Shown piece after piece: positions 1-12,014 of a stretch of DNA of 64,000 nt. The position numbers were made by a program, and so were the translations under genes. The notes under the pieces were generated by a model. It made no database searches and was not told the origin of the DNA. It worked only from the letters and a program-made list of their open reading frames with translations. Source of the stretch: Caenorhabditis elegans (Eukaryota; Nematoda; Chromadorea; Rhabditida; Rhabditidae); NCBI RefSeq assembly GCF_000002985.6, contig NC_003283.11, positions 17,361,501 through 17,425,500 on the forward strand, read 5' to 3'. The first letter of the stretch is position 1; each line of letters opens with the position of its first letter.

Positions 1-40
1 TTTCTGCAACTTTCAGATTCTAATTTTGAAATTTCAGAGG

Positions 41-2194
41 ATGCTCTTGTTAAGAGTACGGATATTTTCATTTCTTGTATTCGGAATATGTACAACAGCT
101 ACTAAACAAGTTTCGAGAATTGAGAGACAGTCGGGTTAGTGGTTTGATTAAAAGCTGCCGTTACTTCTGATTGTGGCGATTTCTGAAATTTTCTGGAGAA
201 GATTAGTGTAGTGAAGGCGCTCCATAAACAAGAATCGACGGCACGCTATGAACCCACGGAGTTCTGGCCTTCCTCATTGCATTTCTCGCGCTCCATTGAT
301 AATTGTCTGCTGGAGAACGCGTGTGAAAGTCGTGTACTTCACAGGGACACGTAGATTTAGTTTTACAACTAAAACCGAGCCGCGACGCGACACGCAACGC
401 GACACGCAACGCGACACGCACCGCGACACGCAACGCGTCGTCAATAGACCCCAGAAATGGCCAAACCAAAATGGCCTAGTCCGACAAAATCTTCCGTTTC
501 TCTTTCCGAGAGAAGCCAGAACCGCGTGGATAATAGCCGATAAATTCAATTTGAAGTTATCCGGTAGCCAATTTTTTTGTAAACACACACCGGCGAATTA
601 CATGGAAGTAGTTCTGGGCACTTTGAATAAAATCCTTACAAATACCATCCCATTATCAAATCCTTTCCTCAATTTTTTTTCATTTTCAGCATCCTCGGCT
701 CTCCAGCAAACAGTCGAAAACTTCTCATCCCTTTCACGCCTTGTCAATGCAATTTCCCTTCAACAAGCTCTGCTCGATGGATCTGCAAAGCCGAATGACG
801 TCATTGCTGAGCTTCTTGATATTGAGTCCGGAGACGCTGTTGCAAAAATGATTGGAACTGAGATTGATGCCAACAAGATCAAAGGAAATCTTGATAAGAC
901 TTATCAGCACGTGAGCAAACATAAGGATAATCCGGTAAAAGATTCATCGAAAGTTCGGGAAGCGATTCTCAATTTAGAGTTTATGAAAACTCGAGTTGAT
1001 GATTTAGAGAAGGCGGTCGACGTTCCGGATTTGGCCACAAAGGCAAACGACTACATTTCTTCAATCGCGAGTTATATGGTGTTCCAAAACATTGGAAAAT
1101 TCAAGAATGTGTTGAATAATTTAAATTCTCTGAAAAACAATTCTCTTGATTCGAAAAATGCTATATTACTTTCAGAAGCCGTCACCGCTTTCAATCAGTT
1201 ATCCATTGATTTACCTACGTTTCAAACAGAAATTTCGCAATTTTTAAGTCATGAGTCAAATCTGAAGGATTTCTATGCTCAAAAAGATTTCTATAAAGTT
1301 TTTGATCCTACTTTTGCTATAAGCAAAGTAGGTGAAAAATATAAAGATTCTTTCAATGCATTAAGCAATCTTCAGTCAACTTTAAAAGCTGTTCAAGAAG
1401 ATTCAAAGTTATTAATACCAATTATGAAGGAACATAATACATATTTCAATACTGCCCAGTCTATTGAAAAACTTGTTATTTTCTTAGGTACTCTGGATAA
1501 CGAGAGAAAAACCTCTAAGGTATTTCCTTATGGAGCCAGTGATATTCTGCAGATTCAAGACAACTTGAAAAGTGCATGGCTTAAGGAAACGTTAGCTGAA
1601 GGAGGCGATATGTCCAAACTTTTAACATCGTTGGATTCTGTTGCAAACATTGGTGAATTGGCTAAAGGTTACGTCGAAAGTTGGAAAAAGCTTCAAAGCT
1701 TTTCAGACTCTTCCACAAAGATCGCTAATTTTAGTACCAAAAGCGTAAAGGATTTGAAGCCTATCAAAGGATCTCCCATGTTTAGTGATTTTGAGAAAAT
1801 TTACAACAATGTGAAAGAAGTGGGCGATGGAGCGGCTTTCGTTGAGAAAACATATAAAAGTGCATTATCCGGTGAGCACAAGGATGTATCATCAATTGTG
1901 AAGTCTTTGAGATCAGCATTATCAGGTGCTCAAGAACTTACAGTTGCGGATGAAATTTTTGAAGGGTTAAGAAGGTTAGAGAAATTAAAAGATTTTGACA
2001 AGCTCCTATCTTTTATTAATGCAGTTGTTAGCAAGATAAAACCGGAGTTCTCCGCCAGATTAGACGAGATCTCAAAACCCACATACAACTGGGATTCTAT
2101 TGCATCTGTTCATAAAAGTCTGGCTGACACAGGATTGGTAGATGCATTGAAAAGTTTTTTTTTTTTTTTTTTTTTTTTTTTGATGGAAATTTAA
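41..2194 (+). CDS. WSN-domain secreted protein, 3'-truncated duplicate (copy 1)
   Basis: Two exons fit: 41..134 and 690..2194. Exon 1 starts at an ATG followed by a hydrophobic signal-peptide-like stretch (key part VRIFSFLVFGIC). It ends in phase 1 before a GTTAGT donor, and exon 2 follows a TTTTCAG acceptor in the matching phase, giving about 532 codons. Just after the junction comes the nematode WSN-type domain (ALQQTVENFSSLSRLVNAIS), then a long helical, Lys/Ser/Leu-rich region of unknown function. WSN proteins are known as secreted or membrane nematode proteins without an assigned activity. The reading frame runs into a 27-T tract at 2155, giving a short Phe run and a stop, at the point where copy 2 continues with SLKSANPDAS. 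It is therefore a truncated duplicate. It may be expressed as a secreted fragment or be a pseudogene. Confidence 0.6.
376..441. repeat. 12-bp GC-rich minisatellite, short allele
   Basis: About five copies of a unit of the form ACGCAACGCGAC in the first intron of WSN copy 1. It is the counterpart of the longer array at 3206-3351. In frame it would read Arg-Asp-Thr-Gln repeats, but it lies between the donor at 135 and the acceptor at 689. Confidence 0.75.
2155..2181. repeat. T27 homopolymer at duplicate breakpoint
   Basis: 27 consecutive T directly where homology between WSN copy 1 and copy 2 stops. It truncates copy 1. The stretch 2182-2726 after it holds no recognisable gene. Confidence 0.85.
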
Positions 2195-3205
2195 TGTTTC
2201 ATACAGTCATATAACGCAAATTGAAAATATAAGGCGATCAAAAGAATTTGAAATTAAAATTTGGAAAAGTAGCGAAAAAAGATATACGTAGTAAACAGTA
2301 TTTTCCCAAAGTTTGAAAGGTATTGTGGAGTTGTACAACGCCCTAGGAATGTATTTGCGTGAAAATACCTCCCCCCTTTTTATCATTAGAGCTAAGTTTC
2401 ATTTCGAACTGCAAAGTTTACGTTATCTGAAAAAAAGAGCTGCACAGCACTGTTCCAGATATCTTCGGCAACATTCTTGTCCTTTTTCAGTTCATTAAAC
2501 GATGCTGGAAAAAAAAGTGATAAGTTAATCCACGCGGGAATTTTATTTGTATTTCTATTAAATTTCCATTTTAAAAATTCAAGAAAATAAATAAATAATC
2601 TCCGTGACATTGAACTTTATTTGTTTTCCTCACGTTATCTAACATTTGATTTCTTCTTTCTTTCCTCTTCACTCATTCTCATTTTTTTCCACGAGTTTGT
2701 GCTGACAAATCATTTCTCAATTCATCTTCAACTTTCGAGAATTGAGAGACAGTCGGGTTAGTGATTTGATTAAAAGCTGCCGTTACTTTTGATTGTGGCG
2801 ATTTCTACAACTTTCTTGAAGTTTGCTGCAGAAGATTAGTGTAGTGAAGGTGCTCCAAAAATGAGATTTGGCGGCGCGCTGTGGTTCATGATACTCAGCC
2901 TGGAAACCTATATTGGCTACTATCTCGAAAACCATCACAAAATCGATTTTGCGATGCATATAAGAAATGACCGCAATGAAATTATCTATCTTTATTTGTG
3001 ATGAATTTTCGATTTTGTACTTCCTGGCCAAGTTATACACGTTTGTTCGGTGGGGCGCGTTTGCACCCATCTAGCAACTGAACCCCCGTGGTTCTGGCCT
3101 TCCTCATTGCATTTCTCGCGCTCCATTGATAATTGCCTTCTGGACAACGCGTGGGAAAGTTGTGTACTTCACAGGGACACGTAGATTTAAAACTAAAATC
3201 GAGCC

Positions 3206-3351
3206 GCGATACGCAACGCGATACGCAACGCGATACGCAACGCGATACGCAACGCGATACGCAACGCGATACGCAACGCGATACGCAACGCGATACGCAA
3301 TGCGACGCGCAACGCGACACGCAACGCGACACGCAACGTAACACGCAACGC
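3206..3351. repeat. 12-bp GC-rich minisatellite, expanded allele
   Basis: About twelve tandem copies of ACGCAACGCGAT with variants, at the same relative place as the five-copy array in copy 1. The copy-number difference shows expansion or contraction after duplication. Confidence 0.85.
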
Positions 3352-3648
3352 GCTGTCAATATACCCCAGAAATGGTCGAGTTAAAAGGCCTAGTTCGGCA
3401 AACTCTTACATTTCACTTTATAAGGGAAGCCAGAACCGCGTGAATAATAGCCAATTGCCAACTTTTTGGCAGTGAGGCTAATTTGAAGTTATCCGGTAGC
3501 CGATTTTGCCCGAAAAAAGCCGATAGTAAACACATGTGGCGCACCGGTTAATTCTGAGCACCATGTAATTAGTTCTGAGCACTTTGATATAAAATCCTAC
3601 AATTACCAGTCCATTATCAAATCCTTTCCTCAATTTTTCCATTTTCAG

Positions 3649-6600
3649 CATCCTCGGCTCTCCAGCAAACAGTCGAAAACTTCTCATCCCTTTCACGTCT
3701 TGTCAATGCAATTTCCCTCCAACAAGCTCTGCTTGATGGATCTGCAAAGCCAAATGACGTCATCGCTGAGCTTCTTGATATCGAGTCAGGAGATGCTGTT
3801 GTAAAATTGATTGGGACTGAGATTGATGCGAACAAAATCAGAGGAAATCTCGATAAGACTTATGAGCACGTGAGCAAACTTAAGGATAATCCAGTGAAAG
3901 ATTCATCAAAAGTTCGGGAAGCGATTATTAATTTAGAGTTTATGAAAACTCGAATTGATGATTTAGAGAAGGTGGTCAACGTTTCGGATTTAACCACGAA
4001 GGCAAACGACTACATTTCTTCTATCGCGAGTTATATGGTATTTCAAAACATTGGAAAATTCAAGAATGTGTTGAATAATTTAAATTCTCTGAAAAACAAT
4101 ACTCTTGATTTGGAAGATGCTAGAGCAAGTGCAGGTGCCATAACTGCGTTTGATCAGTTATCCATTGATTTACCTACGTTTCAAGCAGAAATTTCGCAAT
4201 TTTTAAGTCATGAGTCAAATCTGAAGGATTTCTATGCTCAAAAAGATTTCTATAAAGTTTTTGATCCTATTTTTGCTATAAGCAAAGTAGGTGAAAAATA
4301 TAAAGATTCTTTCAATGCATTAAGCAATCTTCAGTCAACTTTAAAAGCTGTTCAAGAAGATTCAAAGGTATTAATACCTATTATGAAGGAACATAATACA
4401 TATTTCAATACTGCCCAGTCTATGGAAAAACTTGTTCTGCTCTTAGGTACTCTGGCTAAAGAGAGAACAACTTCAAAGTTATATTCCTTGGGATTTCCTC
4501 ATGGAGCCAGTGATATTCTGCAGATTCAAGACAATTTGAAAAGTGCATGGCTTAAGGAAACATTAGCTGAAGGAGGCGATATGTTCAAACTTTCAACATT
4601 GCTTGATTTTGTTTCAAATATTGGTGAATTGGCTAAAGGTTACGTCGAAAGTTGGAAAAAGCTTCAAAGCTTTTCAGATCCTTCGACCAAGATCGCTAAT
4701 TTGAGTATGCTGATTAAAAGTCTATCGACGGCTGGAAAAATCCTTGCCGGTAATACTGACGTAGGAAACTCGATTGGCACCCTTACCAAAAGCGTAAAGG
4801 ATTTGAAGCCTATCAAAGGATCTCCCATGTTTAGTGACTTTGAGAAAATTTACAATAGTTTGAAAGAAGCGGGTGATGGAGCGGCATTCATTGAGAAAAC
4901 ATATAAAAGTGTGTTATCCACTGAGCACAAGGATGTAGTATCAATTACTGTTTCTGTAATGTCAGCATTATCAGGTGCTCAAACCCTTACAGTTGCGGAT
5001 AAAATTTTCAAGAAGGTTAAAAAGGTTAGGGAAGTTAAAGATTTTGACAAGCTCCTATCTTTTATCAATGCGGTTGTTAGCAAGATAAAACCAGAGTTCT
5101 CCGCCATTTAGACGAGATCTCAAAGACCACGTACAACTGGGATTCTATTGCATCTGTTCATAATAGTCTGGCTGACACAGGATTGGTAGCTGCATTGAAA
5201 AGCTTGAAAAGTGCAAACCCTGATGCGAGCAAGATTGAGAAAATGCTGGAGTTTGGACTGAATGTTCGGGAAATCAAGAAAGGCGAAGTTCAGAGTGTGA
5301 AGAGTATAGTGGAATCGACTGAGAAGTTGAAAGCGAGTCTGACAGCCATGAAAGAAGCGATGGATCGTAAAGGTGCAACATCAAAACCCAAAAGAGCAGT
5401 AAGCCTGAAGAAGATGGAAAACTCTCTGTCTTTGATGAAAGAGTTCGCAACTGGAATAAATTCTCTAAGGAAGCTATCAGATGTATTGGCTAAAAAAGTT
5501 GTGGTGTCAACTGCTGCAGATTCACCAAATGAAGTTAACAGTCTGATAGCTGGTTTACCGGAAATGCAGTCATCCTGGATCCAGGAAAATCGAGACGGAA
5601 TGAAAAAGTTGTTGGATGATTTGACGATGCTGGATAAATATGCAAAGGATCACAGCAGTAATAAGGATCTCATTAAATATGGATCAATACTCTCAAAGGC
5701 TTCTGAAATAACAGGAGTTCCGATTGATACGTCGCTGATCAGAAAATCAGTTGTTCCAGCTCTTCAAGCGTCCCAACACTCAAAGATGAAAGGAGCAACA
5801 CCTACATTCACAGAATTGAGTCAACTGGAACTTGATTATTCCAAGCACAGTGTCAGTATCAAGTCGTCTTTCTTGAGCTTGGTTCCAATCCGCAAGTATT
5901 TTGATGATGTCTTCGGTATTCAGAGGAATCCATCAGGAGCAGTTGGTGCACATAGTAGCGGAATGTGGGTGACTTCTGTGTTTTTTTTCAATAATCAATA
6001 AATTTTAGCTCGTTCAAAACCTTGATGTTCATTTGTGGAGGTGCCCTGGGTGCGATTCTGCTTGTAGTGGCAGGCGTGTTCCTGTTCTTGAAAATCCGCA
6101 AGTATAGACGTAAGCAGACACTATTTCAGCTGTAGTTTCATGAATTTACTTTTTCAGAATACTCGAAGCTTCTTCATGATCCAGAATATTGGGTGCTTTT
6201 ATCTTATACGAGGGAGAATGAGCCAGTAGACTTTGGAAGTGGTACCTCTATTCCAGCTTACATTCATATTCTGAGAAACAACTATGGAGCATTCAAAAAG
6301 TGTCTGAAGAACGGAGCATATGTGGATGCGAAAGGTAATCCCTAAGAGTTGACCGACAAGTATTTATTAAAAATTTGCAGTCCAAAGTCACAAGCAGTCG
6401 AACACAATGCTCCATGGGTGTGTAGCCCAAGGAAAGACGAAATACATTGAGACATTGATCAAGTACGGTGCAACTACTAAAATATTGAACCATGAAGGGG
6501 AAACACCGTATGACATGGCAAAGAGGATGAAAAAGACAAAATGTGTGAAGATGTTCAAGAAGTATGAGGGCAAATCGTATAGAATTGTGCTCCCCGAGCC

Positions 6601-7794
6601 AGTGTCGAAGCATGACTATTTGATTGAAGTGGAGAAGGCGATTCCAGCCGAAGAACATTACAATGCAGATTTCTTTCGAAAGTTCCCGCAATACGTGAGT
6701 TGGCTGTAGATGTAGATAGCCAAATAGTTATTTAAATTTTAGGTACTTCCCGATAAAAAGAGACCGACTCATTATGTGGCGAAGACTGATAAGAACAATG
6801 TCTTGCACGTCCGGGAATATCATCTTCAACATATCTTCAGGTACGGTTGGGGCTGATCTCATTACACATGATCAAGTTGGACAAGTAGGCTGAGGCTTAG
6901 GCTTAGGTTTAGACTCAGGCATACGCTTATGCTGGGCTTATTTTATTAGATTCTGCTACTTCGGTCGCTGTATGCAAACGTCTGCGTCTTTATCAGCTGT
7001 ATAGGTTTTTGGTTATGTGGTGACTATATAGGTATTTTTCAATTGAAATGTCAGAATAAGTGTGTAGATCAGTTCAGATCTAGGTCGTACTGATTTATAC
7101 CAACGTTTTCAGCGCTTCCATGATCATGGGACATCGTTGGCTCAAGGCATGTATTGATAAGTCTTCTACTATCACTGACAATATGGAGTTCCGTGTCACT
7201 AAGATGCTCTTCCAAGGCAAAGAGTATAAAACTTTGATCGAGATCAAGAATTTCATCAATCGAATGAATGTTCCGTACCTTATGAATTCGGGTGTCTCGT
7301 ATAACGAGTTTGTCATCCAGCCGGAATGTAAGTTTACACATATTTCCTGATGTCTAACGATTCATATGCTTTCAGGGGCAACGCTGCGCATTGTTTGTTC
7401 TCAACTTGGAGTTTACGATGGAACAGGAGACTTTCCGGCAACAAATCCAAAGAAAGGACCGTCATATCATCGAGAGGAAAAACCGAAAAACATTTTCTTG
7501 TACCGCCCGCGGAGTTGGGATCAGGTCCGATTGAACTTCAAGCAAGTGTGGCTCGAGAATCCGAAATTTTTCTTCATGAGCACGGACAAGTTTACCCATT
7601 TCCTGCTCAGTTTCAAGATCACTACGGAGAATGTTTTGAAATATGAGAAGTATGGTAAAAACAGATCTGCACTCAAAAACAAGAAGACGCTTACGAAGGA
7701 AGATGAGAGTACTTCAAGTCAACCCGAGTTGAGCAACACTGCTGGCTCTCAAGTTAATACACTGACCGTGACTGGATCTGCCGCAACGCCGTAG
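3649..7794 (+). CDS. WSN-domain / transmembrane / ankyrin / BRCT-like protein (copy 2, frameshifted)
   Basis: Exons inferred from splice signals: 3649..5964, 6009..6109, 6158..6334, 6381..6694, 6743..6840, 7113..7327 and 7376..7794. Order of parts: WSN domain, long helical ectodomain, one membrane segment in the second exon (key part GAILLVVAGVFLFLK), an ankyrin-like segment (TMLHGCVAQGKTKYIETLIK), then a region with BRCT-like features (THYVAKTDKNNVL, later MGHRWLKACIDKS), and a Ser/Thr-rich tail. Two defects are visible. Relative to copy 1 it has a one-base loss near 5105, which creates a TAG at 5109-5111 and shifts frame. It also lacks a signal-peptide exon, since the duplicated segment starts inside exon 1. 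The downstream exons are open and in phase, so the lesion may be recent, a sequence error, or bypassed by splicing. BRCT assignment is by motif resemblance only. Confidence 0.6.
6887..6920. repeat. interstitial telomere-like repeats
   Basis: GGCTTAGGCTTAGGTTTAG plus flanking degenerate units match the nematode telomere hexamer TTAGGC. They lie in the intron between exons ending at 6840 and starting at 7113. Confidence 0.55.
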
Positions 7795-8422
7795 ACCAAA
7801 TAGAAGAATACTGAAGCCCCATATAGTAGATGAAAGAAGGAAATAATAATGATATAATGTGTGATGGTTTAAAGGTTTTGATTAAATGAATTTTTGATAG
7901 AAATCCAATTTTACTTAATTTTTTTCACACCTTGAAGAGCGGCAGCCGACGTTGTAACGATTGTTTGTAGGCTGAAAATATGTTCACAAAAAGTGCGAAG
8001 CTTTATTCTAGAATTGTTTATTTTGTTTACATGCCATATTTTTTTGAAAGCTTTTCCGATCAAACATAACTCGGCGCACATTAAAAATTAATCAAATTGA
8101 ATTTACTAGTATCTACGTATGTATTTGCAAATACTTGGAAGACTACACACGTCAAACACACACCTGGTTGCAACATTACTTAATTTTTTCAGTTTTTCAG
8201 TTTATGACTTCCAGATGAACACCACCCAGGCTTCTATCACCGATGTTCTGCGGAACGTAAAAGGAGACCCGGTTACTGTAATTCTTATTGGTTTTGTGGC
8301 TCTGATTTTAGTGTATACTACATTACTTCCATTTTATTTGCGGATTAATAAAGTTAATAAGGAGCGGGATAAAAAAGTAAGCCTGGAAAACTTTCTTTTG
8401 AAAAATTGGCAAATACTGAGTA

Positions 8423-8691
8423 CACGTGGTGTCAGGCTGCCCCATTACGGTTTGATCTACAAAAATTGCGGGAATTTTTTTCCCAAAAAAATGTGACGTC
8501 AGCACGTTCTTAACCATACTAAATCAGTTCGTCTCAACTCCTGCAGTTTTTGTAGATCAACGTAGGTCAAGCTGAAATGAGACACTCTGACACCACGTGC
8601 ATGGTTAAGAGTGTACTGACGTCACATTTTCCTGGGAAAAAATTCTCGCATTTTTTGTAGATCAAACCACAATTAAACTGTCTGACACGTG
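8423..8691. mobile_element. palindromic MITE (TTTGATCTAC family)
   Basis: Terminal inverted repeats start CACGTGGTGTCAGGCTG and end in CTGTCTGACACGTG. Inside, TTTGATCTACAAAAATTGCG pairs with its inverse near 8650. TA dinucleotides flank both ends, which suggests a Tc1/mariner-type insertion. It sits in the first intron of the srz pseudogene. Confidence 0.7.
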
Positions 8692-9444
8692 AGTATGGGA
8701 AATATTTTGCGCTTCTCAATCCCTATCTTTTGCACTTTTCCATAGAATTTCCAAGTAAAACATATAATTTCAGACCCTCTTCTTCCCTATCACGAATCAC
8801 TTCTGTTTTATGGTCAAAGCTTCCTATTTCTTATTTGTGATCCTTCTTATTGATTCCACACTTCTTATGAAATTTCCCCAGGCGTAAGGATCAGTTAGGA
8901 CCCTCGCAAGACTAAATATTTTTCACATTTTCAGAGTGATCCAATTTGATGTCTCATTGCAAATACTTATGCTTTTCCTGTTCTACGTGCTTTATATCTG
9001 CATGCAAGCCTTCCACTTGTTGATATTTTTCCTATCTATTGGACTATGATAACAATGATGACATCGATAAAGCATCTTCCCGTGTGAATTTGGGATTTGG
9101 GGTAGGTGTTCTACATATAAAGTCCGACTTCAATTTGAACAAAAAGTTCTGTAGATCACTTGTCTAGTGCTCAGTGTGTTTATATTTGTCTCTGCAATTC
9201 TCTACATCCCAATTATGCTTAGTGTTCGAAAGCAGTCGAATCTGAAAACTTTCAAGAAGGATAGGCCGCAGACTTATATATTCTGGCAGACAATGGTTGT
9301 GTTGATTTTCAAGTCCGTAAGTTTAAGATAGGGTTTTTAAGCGACCGACGTTACACGGGATTTGCTGATTGGCCTTTAAAAATTCGAGCTTCGCCAAATT
9401 TCCGATTATTATTATTCAAAATAACTGCAGAATTAGAAAAAGTA

Positions 9445-9660
9445 AAAAAAAAGATTATAGGACTTTCCAAAGTTTTTAGAAAGTTCTAAAACTTTCCAAA
9501 TTTTTTCAGAAAATTCTAAAAGTGTCCAGTTTCTTTTCTACACAGTTCTAGGAGTTTCCAGTCATTCTAGATAATTTTGAATTTCCCGCCATGGTCTCGC
9601 AGCGAAAATGGGCTTGTTTGACCCCTCCCATGACGTCATAGTCAGCAGACGTCAAATTTT
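9445..9660. mobile_element. degenerate heat-shock-like/TTTCCCGCC repeat fragment
   Basis: The intron contains AGAAAGTTCTAAAACTTTCC, AGAAAATTCTAAAAGTGTCC and TTGAATTTCCCGCC, a degraded version of the repeat pair seen intact at 59.3-59.8 kb. Probably the remnant of the same transposon family. Confidence 0.4.
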
Positions 9661-10104
9661 TTTTAAAAATATGAACGATGATGATTGTCAAAAGTCATTT
9701 TCAGACCTATATCCCATTCTTCATTGCCTCAATGCGTGGCGGTGAGTTCTCCATGAGCACTTTCATTCACTTTATTTTACTATCCGACTTTGTCACAATG
9801 CCACTGATCATTCAAGTATCATATTTGGCCTGCAATAAGCGAAACTCGAATATGTTGTGTTCTTCACTCAGATTCCAACAGTTTATGAGAAATAGTGTCT
9901 ATGTCAGTTCATCGGTACGGCCCGCGAACGCTGTTGAAATTATTTCAAGTCAAGTTTCTCAGGCATAACAGTAGTATATTTCTCCATAGTTTTTCACAAT
10001 CGAATAAATATCCTTCAGAATAGTAATATTTATTTACATATTGATGTACAAAACTCTATACTATAATACAACAAATCCTTGAATTTAAGTTAAGACTTGA
10101 CGTT

Positions 10105-11145
10105 TTATTGCTCCCAACGTAGCGTATTTGCTGGAACATCGGAAATCTCGACATGGGAAAACACAAAGACTGTGATCTCCCTTTCTCCTGCGATACGCTC
10201 TAGATAATCTATACAAACTGCTCTCTGTCTGTCTATTTTCATTTTAAAAAACCACTTTTTATGTATGACACCTTCTTTGGTGTCACTAGACGATGCACCA
10301 AGAGTTGGCACCAAATCTCCTGCATCGAATGACCTGGATTTAATGTTGAAATTTCGATTGGCGGATGAGGTTTTGAAGATCTGAAATTTATACCATAGAT
10401 AACCATCAATTACTTGTATTATGCCTACCTCCTTTAGATAAACCAAGTCTTCAACGGAAATTGTGCGTAAAGTGACTTCAACTTTCAGAAAATGCCCGAT
10501 ATTTTCGACGGAAAATGAAAGTCCGCAGTCAAGGACCCGAAGCTCTTCTGCCATTTTCCATTGATCCAATTCCACAAGTTTAGTAGTGTCAAGCTCCTCT
10601 TCCTCAACTCTACTATATGCGTCATAGTTCAAGAAAATCATTTTCAGCTCATTTTTATCCAAATAAGACAGGATCCTTCTTATGATCGGTAGATCAACGC
10701 CCAGCATGACAATGCACTTGACTTTTAGTGGAGTTTCGTGAGCCTTCAGAATTTCCTTCAGCTTATGAATGTACTCATCATCTATAGAACGCAGGGTGAA
10801 AGCGAGTTTGCTGATGGGGGTTTTCTGATGCTTCAGAATTTGTTTCAAGTCACTCATACAACAGTCTAACGGTGTATTGTCTGGCATCATCCGAGTTGCA
10901 ATGAAATCAGAACCGTAAGGTATTGGCGGATATGCAAGAAGTTTGCAGCCGATCGGATTTTTTTTATAGGTAAGGGATGTTTTCCCCTCGGGGGTTATTA
11001 TTTCGAGCATTGAATCTTTTCCATCAAAAGTTATCCAAATATTCCGTTCGGGGAAGTCAAAATGTGCGGTGTCGATGAAATTGCGGAGGTTTTTACAAAC
11101 TTTTCGAAGCGACAAGCTAAAATTCATAAAGTAAGAAGTGATCAC
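10105..11145 (-). CDS. FTH-domain (F-box A family) protein, F-box exon not found
   Basis: The coding strand is open from 11145 to 10105. A 48-nt intron (10381..10428, GTAGGC...TTTCAG) is a multiple of three and is probably spliced. A likely acceptor precedes 11116, after which LSLRKVCKNLRNFID matches the C-terminal end of a nematode F-box. Then comes the FTH/DUF38-type region (KLKEILKAHETPLKVK, VELDQWKMAEELRV, VEDLVYLKEV). These proteins are predicted substrate adaptors of SCF ubiquitin ligases. The N-terminal half of the F-box should be in an upstream exon, which I could not recognise in 11146-11450, so the gene may be 5' truncated. Three such genes lie on this strand in a row. Confidence 0.65.
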   Translation of the reverse strand: MITSYFMNFSLSLRKVCKNLRNFIDTAHFDFPERNIWITFDGKDSMLEIITPEGKTSLTYKKNPIGCKLLAYPPIPYGSDFIATRMMPDNTPLDCCMSDLKQILKHQKTPISKLAFTLRSIDDEYIHKLKEILKAHETPLKVKCIVMLGVDLPIIRRILSYLDKNELKMIFLNYDAYSRVEEEELDTTKLVELDQWKMAEELRVLDCGLSFSVENIGHFLKVEVTLRTISVEDLVYLKEVGIIQVIDGYLWYKFQIFKTSSANRNFNIKSRSFDAGDLVPTLGASSSDTKEGVIHKKWFFKMKIDRQRAVCIDYLERIAGEREITVFVFSHVEISDVPANTLRWEQ

Positions 11146-12010
11146 GCAACAGAAAATTTACATTGTGACAAAGGAGCACTTTTCTATGATACTTTTCATA
11201 GCTTGATAGTTAGTCGATATGAGAGATAGCAAGTTGAAGTCAGAGTTTACGTGTTGTGGATTTACCTGGAAAATTACGAATTATTATCAAGATAATTTTC
11301 TCACGTTATCTTTACATAGCTTGGCAGCGTCTGAAACTTACCAGGGACTATGGAAGAGCACAGGTATTTACAGGAGCTCGATGCGTGCCGGGCTTTGCGA
11401 CAAGTAGTGTTGCCACAACGTTTGGACGTATTTTTGGCAGCATAGTATGAACTATAAGACTACTATAAGACTACTATAGGACTATAAGACTACTATAAGA
11501 CTATAAGACTACTGGCGAACTAGTTCTCAAGGCGACCTGCGATTTGGCAGCCTATTAAGCTTTCGTCATGTCTCATTAAGGCTCAGGTCGGAGATCGCAT
11601 TGAGAGGTAATTTTTTGGTTTTTTTTTTGTTTTTTGTTTTTTGTTTTTTGGTTTTTTTGGTGTATTGACGAAAATTCGTTTTTTTTTTGGTTTTTCGAAA
11701 ATTTCAATTTTTTTGTTTTTTGGTTTTTTCGGTTTTTCAAAAACTTCAATTTTTTGGTTTTTTGTTTTTTGGTTCAAAATTTTTTTTGGTCCCAGCCCTG
11801 ATTGATACAGAGGATGCCAGTCCGCACAGCCGCCAGGCCGCTAGGTCTCCAAGCCGCTAGGCCGTCAGGCCATCAGGCCGCCAAGAACTAGGTCCAGGTT
11901 TGCCTTAATGAATACCGCTTTGAAAAAGTACTATGTAGTAGTTTCAGGGAAACAATATATGTACAACAAATTCAACAATTTCGAGCGATTTAAAAATAAT
12001 CTCAAGTTTT
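11146..12010. other. intergenic, low-complexity DNA
   Basis: No gene recognised. It holds short tandem ACTATAAGACT repeats (about 11452-11515), a long T/G-rich low-complexity tract (about 11610-11790) and CCGCTAGGCCGTCAGGCC-type short repeats (about 11825-11885). Confidence 0.6.
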
Positions 12011-12014
12011 GTCT

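Larger units (their letters stand above)
110..5206. repeat. tandem segmental duplication of the WSN locus (110-2154 and 2727-5206)
   Basis: The text from TTTCGAGAATTGAGAGACAG at 111 recurs near 2732 and the two copies can be followed side by side through the 12-bp minisatellite, the shared acceptor and the long exon. Copy 2 carries an extra block of roughly 200 bp at about 2850-3070 and a 39-codon-scale segment near 4700 that copy 1 lacks. The unduplicated spacer between them is about 2182-2726, in which I see no gene. Confidence 0.8.
8215..9968 (+). pseudogene. srz-class chemoreceptor pseudogene
   Basis: Exons 8215..8376, 8774..8883, about 8935..9049, about 9154..9318 and about 9706..9968 match the architecture of nematode serpentine receptor class Z: TM1 followed by LPFYLRINKVNKERDKK, then FPITNHF, an internal YIPIMLSVRK stretch, YIFWQTMVVLIFKS, and the last exon with PLIIQVSYLACNKRN. 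The third exon stops at a TGA right after FFLSIGL, where relatives at 43-46 kb continue with ERFFLYFFPSSEK; the middle of the receptor is deleted. Srz proteins are predicted seven-TM chemosensory GPCRs. The first intron holds a MITE and the last a degenerate heat-shock-like repeat fragment. Confidence 0.7.

Noticed and set aside
248-689. N-terminal extension of the WSN ORF, including Arg-Asp-Thr-Gln repeats
   Set aside because: It is intron: a donor at 135 and acceptor at 689 fit in phase, and the repeat is a minisatellite of variable length.
3033-3359. ORF coding repeated CVSR on the minus strand
   Set aside because: Purely the complement of the 12-bp minisatellite, in an intron-like region.
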